Assembly (NCBI RefSeq): GCF_009208735.1
Contig: NZ_WFLJ01000024.1
Location: 1 to 64,000, forward strand
Reading direction: 5' to 3'
DNA from: Janthinobacterium rivuli
GTDB lineage: Bacteria > Pseudomonadota > Gammaproteobacteria > Burkholderiales > Burkholderiaceae_D
DNA length: 64,000 bases
Each line of letters begins with the position of its first letter. Within the stretch, counting starts at the first letter, position 1. This document shows, piece after piece, positions 18,644-26,426 of this stretch. Position numbers and translations under genes: made by a program. Under the pieces are notes generated by a model. The model worked only from the letters and a program-made list of their open reading frames with translations, had not been told where the DNA came from and searched no databases.

Positions 18644-18713
18644 TATCTTCTGTTTTTACGAAGTAATGCTTCCATTATCTTCTATTTTTAAATGTGTGAC
18701 ATGTCTCTATACT
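18644..18713 (+). promoter_or_regulatory. Phased direct repeats and candidate promoter upstream of the DUF475 gene
   Basis: TATCTTCTGTTTTTA (18644-18658) and TATCTTCTATTTTTA (18676-18690) are near-identical and 32 bp apart, about three helical turns. A TATACT -10 box lies at 18708-18713 with no good -35; the second repeat occupies the -35 region. This is what an activator-dependent LysR promoter looks like, with the NhaR-like protein next door as the obvious candidate. Confidence 0.5.
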
Positions 18714-18748
18714 ATGTTTCATTAAATCTAGATAACGGGGAACTATCG

Positions 18749-19822
18749 ATGAAGCATTTCAGAGTGTCATTTCTAGTGACATTTATCTGCCTGGGCATTT
18801 CCGCCTGGTGGGGTTACACGCACGGTGGCGTGCAGACGATGCTGGCGGCGCTCGGTATCGCGGTGATCCTGGGCGTGATGGAAGTCTCGCTGTCGTTCGA
18901 CAACGCGGTGGTCAACGCCTCGGTGCTGAAGAACTGGGACAAGTTCTGGCAGAACCTGTTCCTGGGCGTGGGCATCATCATCGCCGTGTTCGGCATGCGT
19001 CTGCTGTTCCCGCTGGTCATCGTGGCGCAAGCGGCGGACCTGGGCTTGATGGAAGTATGGAATCTGGCCCTGAGCAATCCGGAACAGTATTCGATGCACC
19101 TGACGAATCACCATGCGGAAGTGGCGGCCTTCGGCGGCATCTTCCTGCTGCTGGTGTTCCTGAACTTCCTGCTGGATTCGGAGAAAGAAACGCACTGGCT
19201 GGGCCGTATTGAAGAAAAATTGGGCGCGCTGGGCAAGATTTCGTCGATTTCCGTGATGATCGCGCTCGGCACCCTGATGGCCAGCCTGTCGATGATCGAA
19301 GAAGGCCAGAAACTGGTGGTCTTGACGGCCGGCTTGTGGGGCATCCTGACCTACGTGGGCGTCGATGTGATCAGCGGCTTGCTGGAAGGCGATAACGGCG
19401 ACGGCAACATGGGCGACATCATCAAGCGCGGCGGTATTGGCGGCTTCCTGTACCTGGAAGTGCTCGACGCCTCGTTCAGCTTTGACGGCGTGATCGGCGC
19501 GTTTGCCATCACCAAGGATGTCGTGATCATCATGCTGGGCCTGGCCATTGGCGCGATGTTCGTGCGCTCGATGACGGTGTTCCTGGTGCGCAAGGGTACG
19601 CTCGACGAGTTCGTTTATCTGGAGCACGGCGCGCACTATGCGATCGGTATCCTGGCCGTGATCATGTTAGTCAGCATGAAGTTCCACATTCCCGAGATTT
19701 TCACGGGTCTGATCGGGGTAGCCTTCATTCTCGCCTCGCTGTGGTCGTCGATCCGCTACAAGCGCAGGATGGCCCTCGAAGAAGACAGGACGACAGCGCT
19801 GGAAGCGGTCAAGGCAGTGTAA
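18749..19822 (+). CDS. DUF475 family TerC-like integral membrane protein
   Basis: A 357-residue polytopic protein with about nine helices, of the DUF475/TerC group. Acidic intramembrane motifs typical of the group are present: VMEVSLSFDNAVVNASVL near residues 44-61 and LEVLDASFSFDGVIGAFAIT near 237-256; the paired Asp/Glu residues probably bind a metal. The start is the ATG after GGGGAACTATCG; earlier in-frame codons lie in the promoter region. It leads a cluster with two TerD proteins, so it likely acts in a membrane-associated metal or oxyanion stress complex. That role is inferred from TerC/TerD systems. Confidence 0.85.
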   Translation: MKHFRVSFLVTFICLGISAWWGYTHGGVQTMLAALGIAVILGVMEVSLSFDNAVVNASVLKNWDKFWQNLFLGVGIIIAVFGMRLLFPLVIVAQAADLGLMEVWNLALSNPEQYSMHLTNHHAEVAAFGGIFLLLVFLNFLLDSEKETHWLGRIEEKLGALGKISSISVMIALGTLMASLSMIEEGQKLVVLTAGLWGILTYVGVDVISGLLEGDNGDGNMGDIIKRGGIGGFLYLEVLDASFSFDGVIGAFAITKDVVIIMLGLAIGAMFVRSMTVFLVRKGTLDEFVYLEHGAHYAIGILAVIMLVSMKFHIPEIFTGLIGVAFILASLWSSIRYKRRMALEEDRTTALEAVKAV

Positions 19823-19954
19823 AGAATGCGCGACAAACGACTACACCCGTTTGTCGGCAAGTTGTAGCAAGCGTCGCCGCCGGCCTGGGGAGTCAGGCCG
19901 GTGGAGGACGCCAGGTGTTTGGTCATACACAACCCACATTAGGAGAAATACATC

Positions 19955-20530
19955 ATGGCAATCAGTCTGCAAAAAGGCGGCAACGTCAACCTGAGCAAGG
20001 AAGCCCCCGGCATTTCGAAGATGATCATCGGCCTGGGCTGGGATGCCCGCGCCACCGATGGCGCCGCGTTCGACATCGACGGTTCCGTGTTCCTGTTGAA
20101 GGCCGACGGCAAGGTACGCGCCGACGTCGACATGATTTTCTACAACAACCTGAAATCGAGCGACGGCTCCGTCACCCACTCGGGCGACAACACCACCGGC
20201 GCCGGCGATGGCGACGATGAAACCGTCGTCGTCGACCTGGCCACGGTGCCGGCCGAGATCGACAAGATCGCCGTCTGCGTGACGATACACGATGCCGAAG
20301 CGCGCAAGCAAAACTTTGGTATGGTGTCGAAGGCGTACGTGCGTTGCGTGAATGCCAACGGCAACACGGAAATCGCCCGCTTCGACCTGTCGGAAGACGG
20401 TTCGGCGGAAACGGCCATGGTCTTCGGCGAAATCTACCGCAATGGCGGCGATTGGAAATTCAAGGCCATCGGCCAGGGCTACAAGGGCGGTTTAGGCCCA
20501 TTAGCCGCTTCTTTTGGTGTAGGTGTATAA
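19955..20530 (+). CDS. TerD family protein (first copy)
   Basis: A 191-residue TerD/TerE-type protein of the tellurite-resistance and general stress family. The N terminus MAISLQKGGNVNLSKEAPG and the core GLGWDAR are diagnostic. The calcium-binding segment is DGSVTHSGDNTTGAGDGDDE near residues 68-87. TerD proteins are soluble calcium-binding scaffolds thought to work with TerC at the inner membrane. AGGAG precedes the start. The gene is separated from the next one by a structured repeat element rather than by plain spacer. Confidence 0.92.
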   Translation: MAISLQKGGNVNLSKEAPGISKMIIGLGWDARATDGAAFDIDGSVFLLKADGKVRADVDMIFYNNLKSSDGSVTHSGDNTTGAGDGDDETVVVDLATVPAEIDKIAVCVTIHDAEARKQNFGMVSKAYVRCVNANGNTEIARFDLSEDGSAETAMVFGEIYRNGGDWKFKAIGQGYKGGLGPLAASFGVGV

Positions 20531-20550
20531 GGTTTTGATTTAAAAGTCGC

Positions 20551-20670
20551 AACGCCTGACAAAACCGTAGCGAGCGGAAGGGAGAGGTGGCTAAGAAGCG
20601 CAACCGTACTAAGGTACGGTGAGCATCGCAGGCCGCCTATACCGACGCGCAGTAGGTTTGGTCAGGTGTT
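20551..20670 (+). repeat. Structured covarying repeat, copy 2
   Basis: The second copy of the element near 1807-1924, here between two co-directional genes of the Ter cluster. The outer stem pairs 20551-20566 with 20655-20670 with one mismatch. The middle stem pairs 20586-20592 with 20631-20637. The apical hairpin pairs 20603-20609 with 20614-20620. Paired bases differ from copy 1 but remain complementary, while the unpaired blocks are identical. It ends 17 bases before the next start codon and leaves that gene's GGAGG ribosome site just outside the stem. Confidence 0.78.
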
Positions 20671-20686
20671 CTGTGGAGGAACAGGT

Positions 20687-21382
20687 ATGCCAGTGTTTAC
20701 TATTACCGGGGACGTCGACCCGTTCCTGCATGTGTCGCTTGCCAAGGGCGAGAAGATTTATTGCGAATCCAACGCGATGGTGATGATGGAAACCAATCTT
20801 GAGCTGAAAGGCAAGATGACTGGCGGCATAGGCGCCGCGCTGATGCGCACCTTTGCCAACGGCGAATCGTTCTTTCAGCAGCATATCGAAGCCATGCGGG
20901 GTGACGGCGATTGTCTGTTGTCGCCCACCTTGCCCGGCGCGATGCGGGTGCTCGAGGTGGGCGCCCAGCAATACATGATCAGCGACGGCGCCTTCGTGGC
21001 GGCCACAGCTGGCGTGGAATTGAAGGTGCGCACGCAAAGCCTTGGCAATGCGCTGTTTGCCCAGAGCGGTGGTTTTTTCATCACCGAGACGGCAGGCAGC
21101 GGCCAGTTGGCGGTGTCCGGTTTTGGCGCGATGTCGATACTGGAAGTGACGCCTGGCAAGGACGTGGTGATCGATAACTCGCACGTCGTGTGCTGGGACA
21201 ACCGCCTGCAATACGAAATTTCCATGACGACCGGCAGCAGCGGCGGCTTTCTGGGTAACCTGATCAATAGCCAGACCAGCGGCGAGGGCATGGTGCTGAA
21301 GTTTTCAGGCACGGGAAAAATCCTCGTGTGCTCGCGCAACCGCGCGGCCTTCCTCGCCTGGACGCAAAGCAAGCCGGCGTAA
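20687..21382 (+). CDS. AIM24/TIGR00266 family protein
   Basis: A 231-residue, beta-rich protein of the AIM24 type (TIGR00266). Segments such as FLHVSLAKGEKIYCESNAMVMM, GALMRTFANGESFF-like sequence and GFGAMSILEVTPGKDVVIDNSHVVCWD fit this family, whose members form beta-prism trimers. The start ATG has GGAGG seven bases upstream; a GTG seven codons earlier falls at the edge of the repeat element. It sits between two terD genes, an arrangement that suggests a role in the same stress response. The biochemical function is unknown. Confidence 0.85.
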   Translation: MPVFTITGDVDPFLHVSLAKGEKIYCESNAMVMMETNLELKGKMTGGIGAALMRTFANGESFFQQHIEAMRGDGDCLLSPTLPGAMRVLEVGAQQYMISDGAFVAATAGVELKVRTQSLGNALFAQSGGFFITETAGSGQLAVSGFGAMSILEVTPGKDVVIDNSHVVCWDNRLQYEISMTTGSSGGFLGNLINSQTSGEGMVLKFSGTGKILVCSRNRAAFLAWTQSKPA

Positions 21383-21420
21383 TCAAGCAGTCACCAATCA
21401 AGCAGTCACTAATCAAACAG
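21381..21420 (+). repeat. 15-bp tandem repeat before the second terD
   Basis: The unit AATCAAGCAGTCACC occurs at 21381-21395, again at 21396-21410 with one change, and partly at 21411-21420. It overlaps the stop codon of the AIM24-like gene and runs up to the AGGAG site of the next gene. It could alter spacing or expression between the two genes. Confidence 0.75.
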
Positions 21421-21431
21421 GAGCTATGCGT

Positions 21432-22013
21432 ATGTCTGTCAATTTGAGCAAGGGCCAGAAGATTTCTCTGGACAAAGAAGCTGGTGCCACCCTGACCCGT
21501 ATCACCATGGGCCTGGGCTGGGATGCGGTCAAGACCAAGGGTTTCCTCGGCTTCGGTTCGAAGACGGAAGCCGTCGACCTGGACGCTTCGTGCGTCATGT
21601 TCGATGACAACAAGAGCACGTCCGACATCGTCTGGTTCCGCCAGCTGAAAAGCAAGGACGGCAGCATCGTTCATACGGGCGACAACCGCACGGGCGCGGG
21701 CGATGGCGACGACGAACAGATCAATGTCGATCTGTCGAAAGTGCCGGCGCACGTGAAAAGCCTGGTCTTCACCGTCAACAGCTTTACTGGCCAGAACTTC
21801 TCGCAGGTGGAAAACGCCTATTGCCGCATCTTGAATGCCAGCAATAACCAGGAAGTCGCGCGTTTCAACCTGTCTGTGCAAGGTTCCCACACGGCACAGA
21901 TCATGGCCAAGCTGTACCGCCATAACGGCGAATGGAAGATGCACGCCATCGGAGAAAACGGCAACGGTCGCACCTTTGACGACCTGATGCCGCAAATCTC
22001 CGTGCATCTATAA
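21432..22013 (+). CDS. TerD family protein (second copy)
   Basis: A 193-residue TerD protein, paralogous to the copy two genes upstream. It shows MSVNLSKGQKISLDKEAG, GLGWDAVKTKGFLGFGSKTEAVDLDAS and the calcium-binding segment DGSIVHTGDNRTGAGDGDDE near residues 77-96. This copy has the longer loop after GLGWD that is typical of TerD/TerZ rather than TerE. The internal ATG eight bases after AGGAG is preferred to the one six bases earlier. The pair of distinct TerD forms suggests a hetero-oligomeric scaffold. Confidence 0.93.
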   Translation: MSVNLSKGQKISLDKEAGATLTRITMGLGWDAVKTKGFLGFGSKTEAVDLDASCVMFDDNKSTSDIVWFRQLKSKDGSIVHTGDNRTGAGDGDDEQINVDLSKVPAHVKSLVFTVNSFTGQNFSQVENAYCRILNASNNQEVARFNLSVQGSHTAQIMAKLYRHNGEWKMHAIGENGNGRTFDDLMPQISVHL

Positions 22014-22090
22014 GGAGCAGTACGCAGCGGGCGGGGGACGGACCGGATACCGGCCCTTGTCCGCTGCTCTATATTGAAGGAGAGTATGTC

Positions 22091-22312
22091 GTGATGCGAT
22101 TGCTGATAGCCTTGCTACTTCCGTGTCTCACGTTTTTCATGCTGGGGCGCCCGCTGGCCGGTGCCTCCGCCTTGATCTTGCAGTGCACTGTGATCGGCTG
22201 GGCGCCGGCGGCCCTGTGGGCCTTGTACACGGTGAACCAGCATAAGACGGAGCAGGAATTGGAAGGTGCGTTAAGCCGCAGCTACATGCGCAGGCGTAGT
22301 CGGTTGATCTAA
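22091..22312 (+). CDS. YqaE/PMP3 family small membrane protein
   Basis: A 73-residue protein with two hydrophobic helices (LLIALLLPCLTFFMLGRPLAGA and LILQCTVIGWAPAALWALYTV) and a basic tail, matching the PMP3/YqaE family of stress-induced membrane peptides linked to ion homeostasis and membrane potential. The GTG start lies eight bases after AAGGAG; the ATG one codon later is also possible. It closes the Ter-type cluster, 77 bases after terD, and is followed by a terminator. Confidence 0.8.
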   Translation: MMRLLIALLLPCLTFFMLGRPLAGASALILQCTVIGWAPAALWALYTVNQHKTEQELEGALSRSYMRRRSRLI

Positions 22313-22341
22313 ATCAGCCGGGCGCTTGGAATCCTTGCGCT

Positions 22342-22374
22342 AAAGCCCCCACGAGCGATCGTGCGGGCTTTTTT
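22342..22374 (+). terminator. Rho-independent terminator of the Ter-type cluster
   Basis: AAAGCCC and GGGCTTTTTT enclose a CACGA/TCGTG extension around a four-base loop, followed by a T-run. It ends the plus-strand cluster just before the convergent patatin gene. Confidence 0.88.
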
Positions 22375-22382
22375 GTGCGCGC

Positions 22383-24056
22383 TCACTTCTTGCAGCGTAT
22401 CGGCACGTTCACGGAAATGCCGTCCGAACTCAGGTTGCGGTACTGCAAATCTTCACTTTCGATGGCGAAGCGGGGCACCGCGTGCACGTAGCGCTGCTTG
22501 CAAACGGTGTCGTCATTGATCAGCTTGCCTGCCAGCATGTAGTCGCACAGGGCGAAGCGCGATTCCTCGTCGTCGAGGATCAGCACGCGCGCGGCGCTGT
22601 ACAGGGCCGATTGCAACACTTCCGGGCTGCAATTTTCCGGACCCGTCAGCTTCAGATGGGTTTTCGTTTGCGTGGCCAGCCGTTGCAGCTTGACGAGGGC
22701 GGCGCGCTCTTCCTTGCGGGCACTGTCGACGTGCACGTCCTCGCTGGCCAGGCGCAGCGCCAGCGAGGCGATCTGGTCGATGGAAATATGCCAGGCAAAG
22801 CCTTCGAGCCGCGTGCGGATCTGGCCCGGCAAGGGATCGGCCGCATCGACTTCGCAGCGGTACTGGCCCAGGTGGGGGCGGCACAGCACGGGAATGGCAA
22901 AGGCCGAGGTGCGCTTGCCCTTCACGAATTTCTGGCTCAGGTCGCCAAAGTCTTCATGCGTGATGGTATCGAAGCGGGCTTGCCCAAAGCCCATCTTGAC
23001 GAGGTTTTCCTTGCGCTGGCGCGAAAACAGGGCGTCGACGGCGTCGTAGATATTCTTGTTGAAGATGCGGTCCAGCGGCTGGCGCTCATCCGACATCTTT
23101 TCAAACACGGCGCTGGAATTGGGCGCGTTGGCATCGATGGAAATGAGGATGAAGGGCTTGCTGTTCAGGCGTGACGGCACGACGGCCATGTCGTTGCCAT
23201 ATAGTTGCGTCAGGGCCACGTCCCACAGGGTTTCCACGCCCAGGTTGTCGGCCGCGCCGCCATCGAACAGGTGTACGTAGGACGGCGATTCGCGCGACTC
23301 GGAACCGAGTTCTGGCACGAAACTGTTTTTCGGCCGGAAACGCTCGAAGGTGACGGAATCGAACACGCCGGGAAAGGCGGCCGACGTGGCCACGGCCGTG
23401 GCCAGGCGGATATCCTGGATCGGCGAATGCAGGGTGCTGTAGAAATATTCGTAGGAAAACACCACGCGCTTGCCGCCATCGGTGGCGTCCGTCGCGTTGG
23501 CCAGGAAGATGGGGCCGTCGTGCGGCAAGTCCTGGTAGGTTTTCTTGTCGTACAGCACATCGTCGAAGACGTCGGACAGGAACGACGTGCGCGTCTTGTT
23601 CGTCAACAACATCGTCGTCAGGTTGGCCGGTTTCAAGATGGTCTGGCCAAAGAAATCCGTTTTCAGCTTGCTGCGCAGCAAGGGCCAATCCGTCTGCTTG
23701 CCATGCAGCGCATAGTAACCGCCCGCGATGGCGCCGCCCGAGACGCCGGAGATGGCCGAGGCGCCGCTGACGAGGCCGAACTGCTCCAGCTGCTCCAGCG
23801 AGGCGGCCGAGAAATTGGCCGCGCGGCTGCCCCCGCCGGACAGGGCGATGCCGATGAAATGGTCGTTGGGCATGGGATTCTGGATGCGCGCCTTGGGCGC
23901 GTCGATGCGCAGGCGCGGGGTTTCCTGCACGGTAAACGTGCGGTTTTCAACGCCGCTGTTGGGGCGCAGGGCGAGTACCGTGCAGCCGCTCAGCAGCGCT
24001 GCGAGGATAAATGGGGCGAACAAACGTGGATGCATGCGTGATCTGTGCGTAGTCAT
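22383..24056 (-). CDS. Patatin-like phospholipase lipoprotein
   Basis: A predicted lipoprotein of about 557 residues; the signal peptide ends in LLSGC. The patatin domain occupies roughly residues 75-330, with the oxyanion loop ALSGGGSRAANF, the nucleophile elbow SGVSGGAIAGG and the catalytic aspartate motif DGGAADNLG. These give an intact Ser-Asp dyad for lipid acyl hydrolysis. A C-terminal region of about 180 residues has no recognised domain. The start is uncertain between two ATGs seven codons apart (24056 and 24035); neither has a strong ribosome site. It acts at the envelope, and its substrate is unknown. Confidence 0.87.
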   Translation of the reverse strand: MTTHRSRMHPRLFAPFILAALLSGCTVLALRPNSGVENRTFTVQETPRLRIDAPKARIQNPMPNDHFIGIALSGGGSRAANFSAASLEQLEQFGLVSGASAISGVSGGAIAGGYYALHGKQTDWPLLRSKLKTDFFGQTILKPANLTTMLLTNKTRTSFLSDVFDDVLYDKKTYQDLPHDGPIFLANATDATDGGKRVVFSYEYFYSTLHSPIQDIRLATAVATSAAFPGVFDSVTFERFRPKNSFVPELGSESRESPSYVHLFDGGAADNLGVETLWDVALTQLYGNDMAVVPSRLNSKPFILISIDANAPNSSAVFEKMSDERQPLDRIFNKNIYDAVDALFSRQRKENLVKMGFGQARFDTITHEDFGDLSQKFVKGKRTSAFAIPVLCRPHLGQYRCEVDAADPLPGQIRTRLEGFAWHISIDQIASLALRLASEDVHVDSARKEERAALVKLQRLATQTKTHLKLTGPENCSPEVLQSALYSAARVLILDDEESRFALCDYMLAGKLINDDTVCKQRYVHAVPRFAIESEDLQYRNLSSDGISVNVPIRCKK

Positions 24057-24107
24057 TGGTTGGGATACGGACGGAAACGTGTGCGATTCTAGCAAACCCG
24101 GCAATAA

Positions 24108-26426
24108 TCACCTATTCATCTGATAGCCGAGCATGGCGGCGTTGTACAACGCGTGCGTGAGCATGGGCGCCAGCAGCGCGCCGCTGCGCTCATACGCGAT
24201 GCCCGTGCACAGGCCCAGCACGAAGACGGGCAGCATGGCGGCCGGCGGATGCACGATGGCAAACAGCGCGGCAGCGATGCCGATCGCTTGCCAGGCCGGC
24301 AGCGAGCGGCGCAGGCCGCCCTGGATCAGGCCGCGAAAAATGAATTCCTCGCACAGGGGGGCGGCCAGCACGCCCAGGGCCAGCAGCCACAGGCTGTCCC
24401 ACGAACTGCCGCCCACTGCCGCAGGTGGCCGCGGCACGAGCGTATAGGCGATGCCGCAGAGAGCCGATATTGCCGCGCCTGCCGTACCCCAGCGCCAGGG
24501 GTGCCGGCCCCGTGCCATGCGCGGCACGCCGGCCGTCTTGCTGCGCCAGTAGACCAGGCGCACCAGCGCGTACGTGAGCGCGCCAGCACCGCCGAAGGCG
24601 ATGGCCATTTGCGCCAGCGGCGCGGCCACCTTGTCTTTGAGCAGGAGCAATGCCAGAGTCTGCAGGGTGAAGAACAGCATGGCGGCGATCAGACCGTCCG
24701 ACGCGCAAACGCGGGCCGGTGGCGAGGCGGCCGGGTCGAGCAGGTAGGGCACTTCATCGCGTGCTTTTTGCCACAGGGCCAAGGCCAGCGCCGCCGTCAG
24801 CACGATAAACGCCAGCTGCTGCGCCAGGCTGCCGGCCGCCAGCGCGGCGATGTACAGGCCGGTCAGCAGCAGGTATAGATACGTGTAGGCAGGCCGTATC
24901 TTTACCGCCGCCTCGGCGGACAGCGGATCGCTGGCAAACACGCCCAGCGCCACGGCGATCGCCGAGTACAGGGGGATGCCGGCCAGGGCCAGCAGCATCA
25001 AACCCGCCATGTCCCACCGCCAGGCATCTTGCCAGGCCAGCGCCGCGCTGAACAGGATCATGGGGTAGAGCAGGGCCAGCGCGGCCCACAGCTGGGCTTT
25101 TTGCCGCAGCGCCTGGTCGACGGCGACGGGAAACGTGTACAGCAGCCACAGCGCGCCGCCTTCCTTGTTGAGGGTCTGGAAGGCCGACATCATCAGCACA
25201 TAAGTGCCGAGGAAAAAGCCGGTAGAGGCCAGCAAGGCGGGGCTGGACAGCAGCACGTGCAGGTCGCGCGCCTGGCCCGAGAACAGGGCCTGGCCACCGA
25301 GGATCAGCAAGGGCATCAGCAGGGTTTGCACGAGAAAATTGCGGTCGCGCAGCAGCAAGGTCAGCTCGCGGTGCTGGATCACCGTGCCGAGGCGAGCGCG
25401 CCACTTGCCAGCGGACTGGCTCGCAGGGGAGCGCTTGCGGCCGGCCTCGCGCTGGCCCGTGCCCACCACGCCGTGGCGCAGCTGGCGGCGCAGCAGGGCC
25501 ATGCCCAGCAGCATCAAGCACAGGCATTGCGCCAGCAGCAGGACGGCCGACAAGGCCGCTGTCGCACCTTGGGCATTGAGCAAACTCACCAGCAGGCCCG
25601 GTGGCGTCCAGGCGTTCCAGGCCGGCATGGCCGCCGCCCACTCGTGGGCAAAGCCGCCCGTGCCCATGCCGAACGACATGCCCATATACATGGGAAACAG
25701 GCCGGCCACCGACAGCAGCGCCTGCAAGTTGCCTAGCTGCGCAGGATTGAGCGACAGGCGCAAGCCCGTGTCGATCAGGGTACGCAACATGGCCGCCAGG
25801 GCCAGCAGGAGCAGGCAGGCAAACAACCCCGACAGCGGCGAAAACCAGCCCTGGCCCGAATACCAGGCGATCATGGTGGTACCGGGCCACAGCACCAGCA
25901 GGCCGAGCGGGTTGACCAGCGTGCGCTCGAGCACGCGCGCCCACAGCAGGGTGCCCTTGTCGACGGGCAGGGTGACCAGCCATTCCAGGTCCCAGTCCGG
26001 CTTCGACAGTTCGCCCATGCCCAGCGGCAGCAGCAGGCTTACCAGCCACAGCAGCGTCAATTGCAGCGTCAGGGCGCCCGCCAGCGCCGTACTGAACGGT
26101 TGCTCGATCAAGTGGGCGATGACGGGCGCCAGCACGCGCTCGCCCGCCTGCAGGCTGCCCTTGGCCTGGCAAACGCTCACCTGGTCGAGCAGGCAATGCA
26201 TGTTCAGCAGGTTGTGGCGGGCGATATTGCCGGAGGCAAATAGCATGGGCAAGAGCAGCAGCGCGCCCAGCAGCCAGCGTCCTTGTTTCTTTCCCGGCGT
26301 GGCGGGCCGGCTCTTGCTGTTTTTCTTGAAGGAAAAGCCACGGCCGCTGACGTTGAGCAGGCGTTGCAGACGCAAGCGGGTCAGCAGCCAGACGGCGCGC
26401 CAGGCGGTCGGTGGCGCCAGTGTCAT
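24108..26426 (-). CDS. ABC-2 type permease fused to a CPBP intramembrane protease domain
   Basis: A 772-residue protein with more than a dozen hydrophobic helices. Residues about 1-560 look like an ABC-2 type exporter permease, with paired long and short helices and a large soluble insertion near 325-345. The C-terminal 200 residues form a CPBP (Abi) domain with EEFIFRG near residue 692, FAIVHPP near 730 and LTHALYN near 757, the acidic and histidine positions expected for a metal-dependent intramembrane protease. Its ATG overlaps the stop of the ABC ATPase gene (ATGA), so the two are one transporter. The fusion suggests that processing or maturation is coupled to export. Confidence 0.82.
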   Translation of the reverse strand: MTLAPPTAWRAVWLLTRLRLQRLLNVSGRGFSFKKNSKSRPATPGKKQGRWLLGALLLLPMLFASGNIARHNLLNMHCLLDQVSVCQAKGSLQAGERVLAPVIAHLIEQPFSTALAGALTLQLTLLWLVSLLLPLGMGELSKPDWDLEWLVTLPVDKGTLLWARVLERTLVNPLGLLVLWPGTTMIAWYSGQGWFSPLSGLFACLLLLALAAMLRTLIDTGLRLSLNPAQLGNLQALLSVAGLFPMYMGMSFGMGTGGFAHEWAAAMPAWNAWTPPGLLVSLLNAQGATAALSAVLLLAQCLCLMLLGMALLRRQLRHGVVGTGQREAGRKRSPASQSAGKWRARLGTVIQHRELTLLLRDRNFLVQTLLMPLLILGGQALFSGQARDLHVLLSSPALLASTGFFLGTYVLMMSAFQTLNKEGGALWLLYTFPVAVDQALRQKAQLWAALALLYPMILFSAALAWQDAWRWDMAGLMLLALAGIPLYSAIAVALGVFASDPLSAEAAVKIRPAYTYLYLLLTGLYIAALAAGSLAQQLAFIVLTAALALALWQKARDEVPYLLDPAASPPARVCASDGLIAAMLFFTLQTLALLLLKDKVAAPLAQMAIAFGGAGALTYALVRLVYWRSKTAGVPRMARGRHPWRWGTAGAAISALCGIAYTLVPRPPAAVGGSSWDSLWLLALGVLAAPLCEEFIFRGLIQGGLRRSLPAWQAIGIAAALFAIVHPPAAMLPVFVLGLCTGIAYERSGALLAPMLTHALYNAAMLGYQMNR

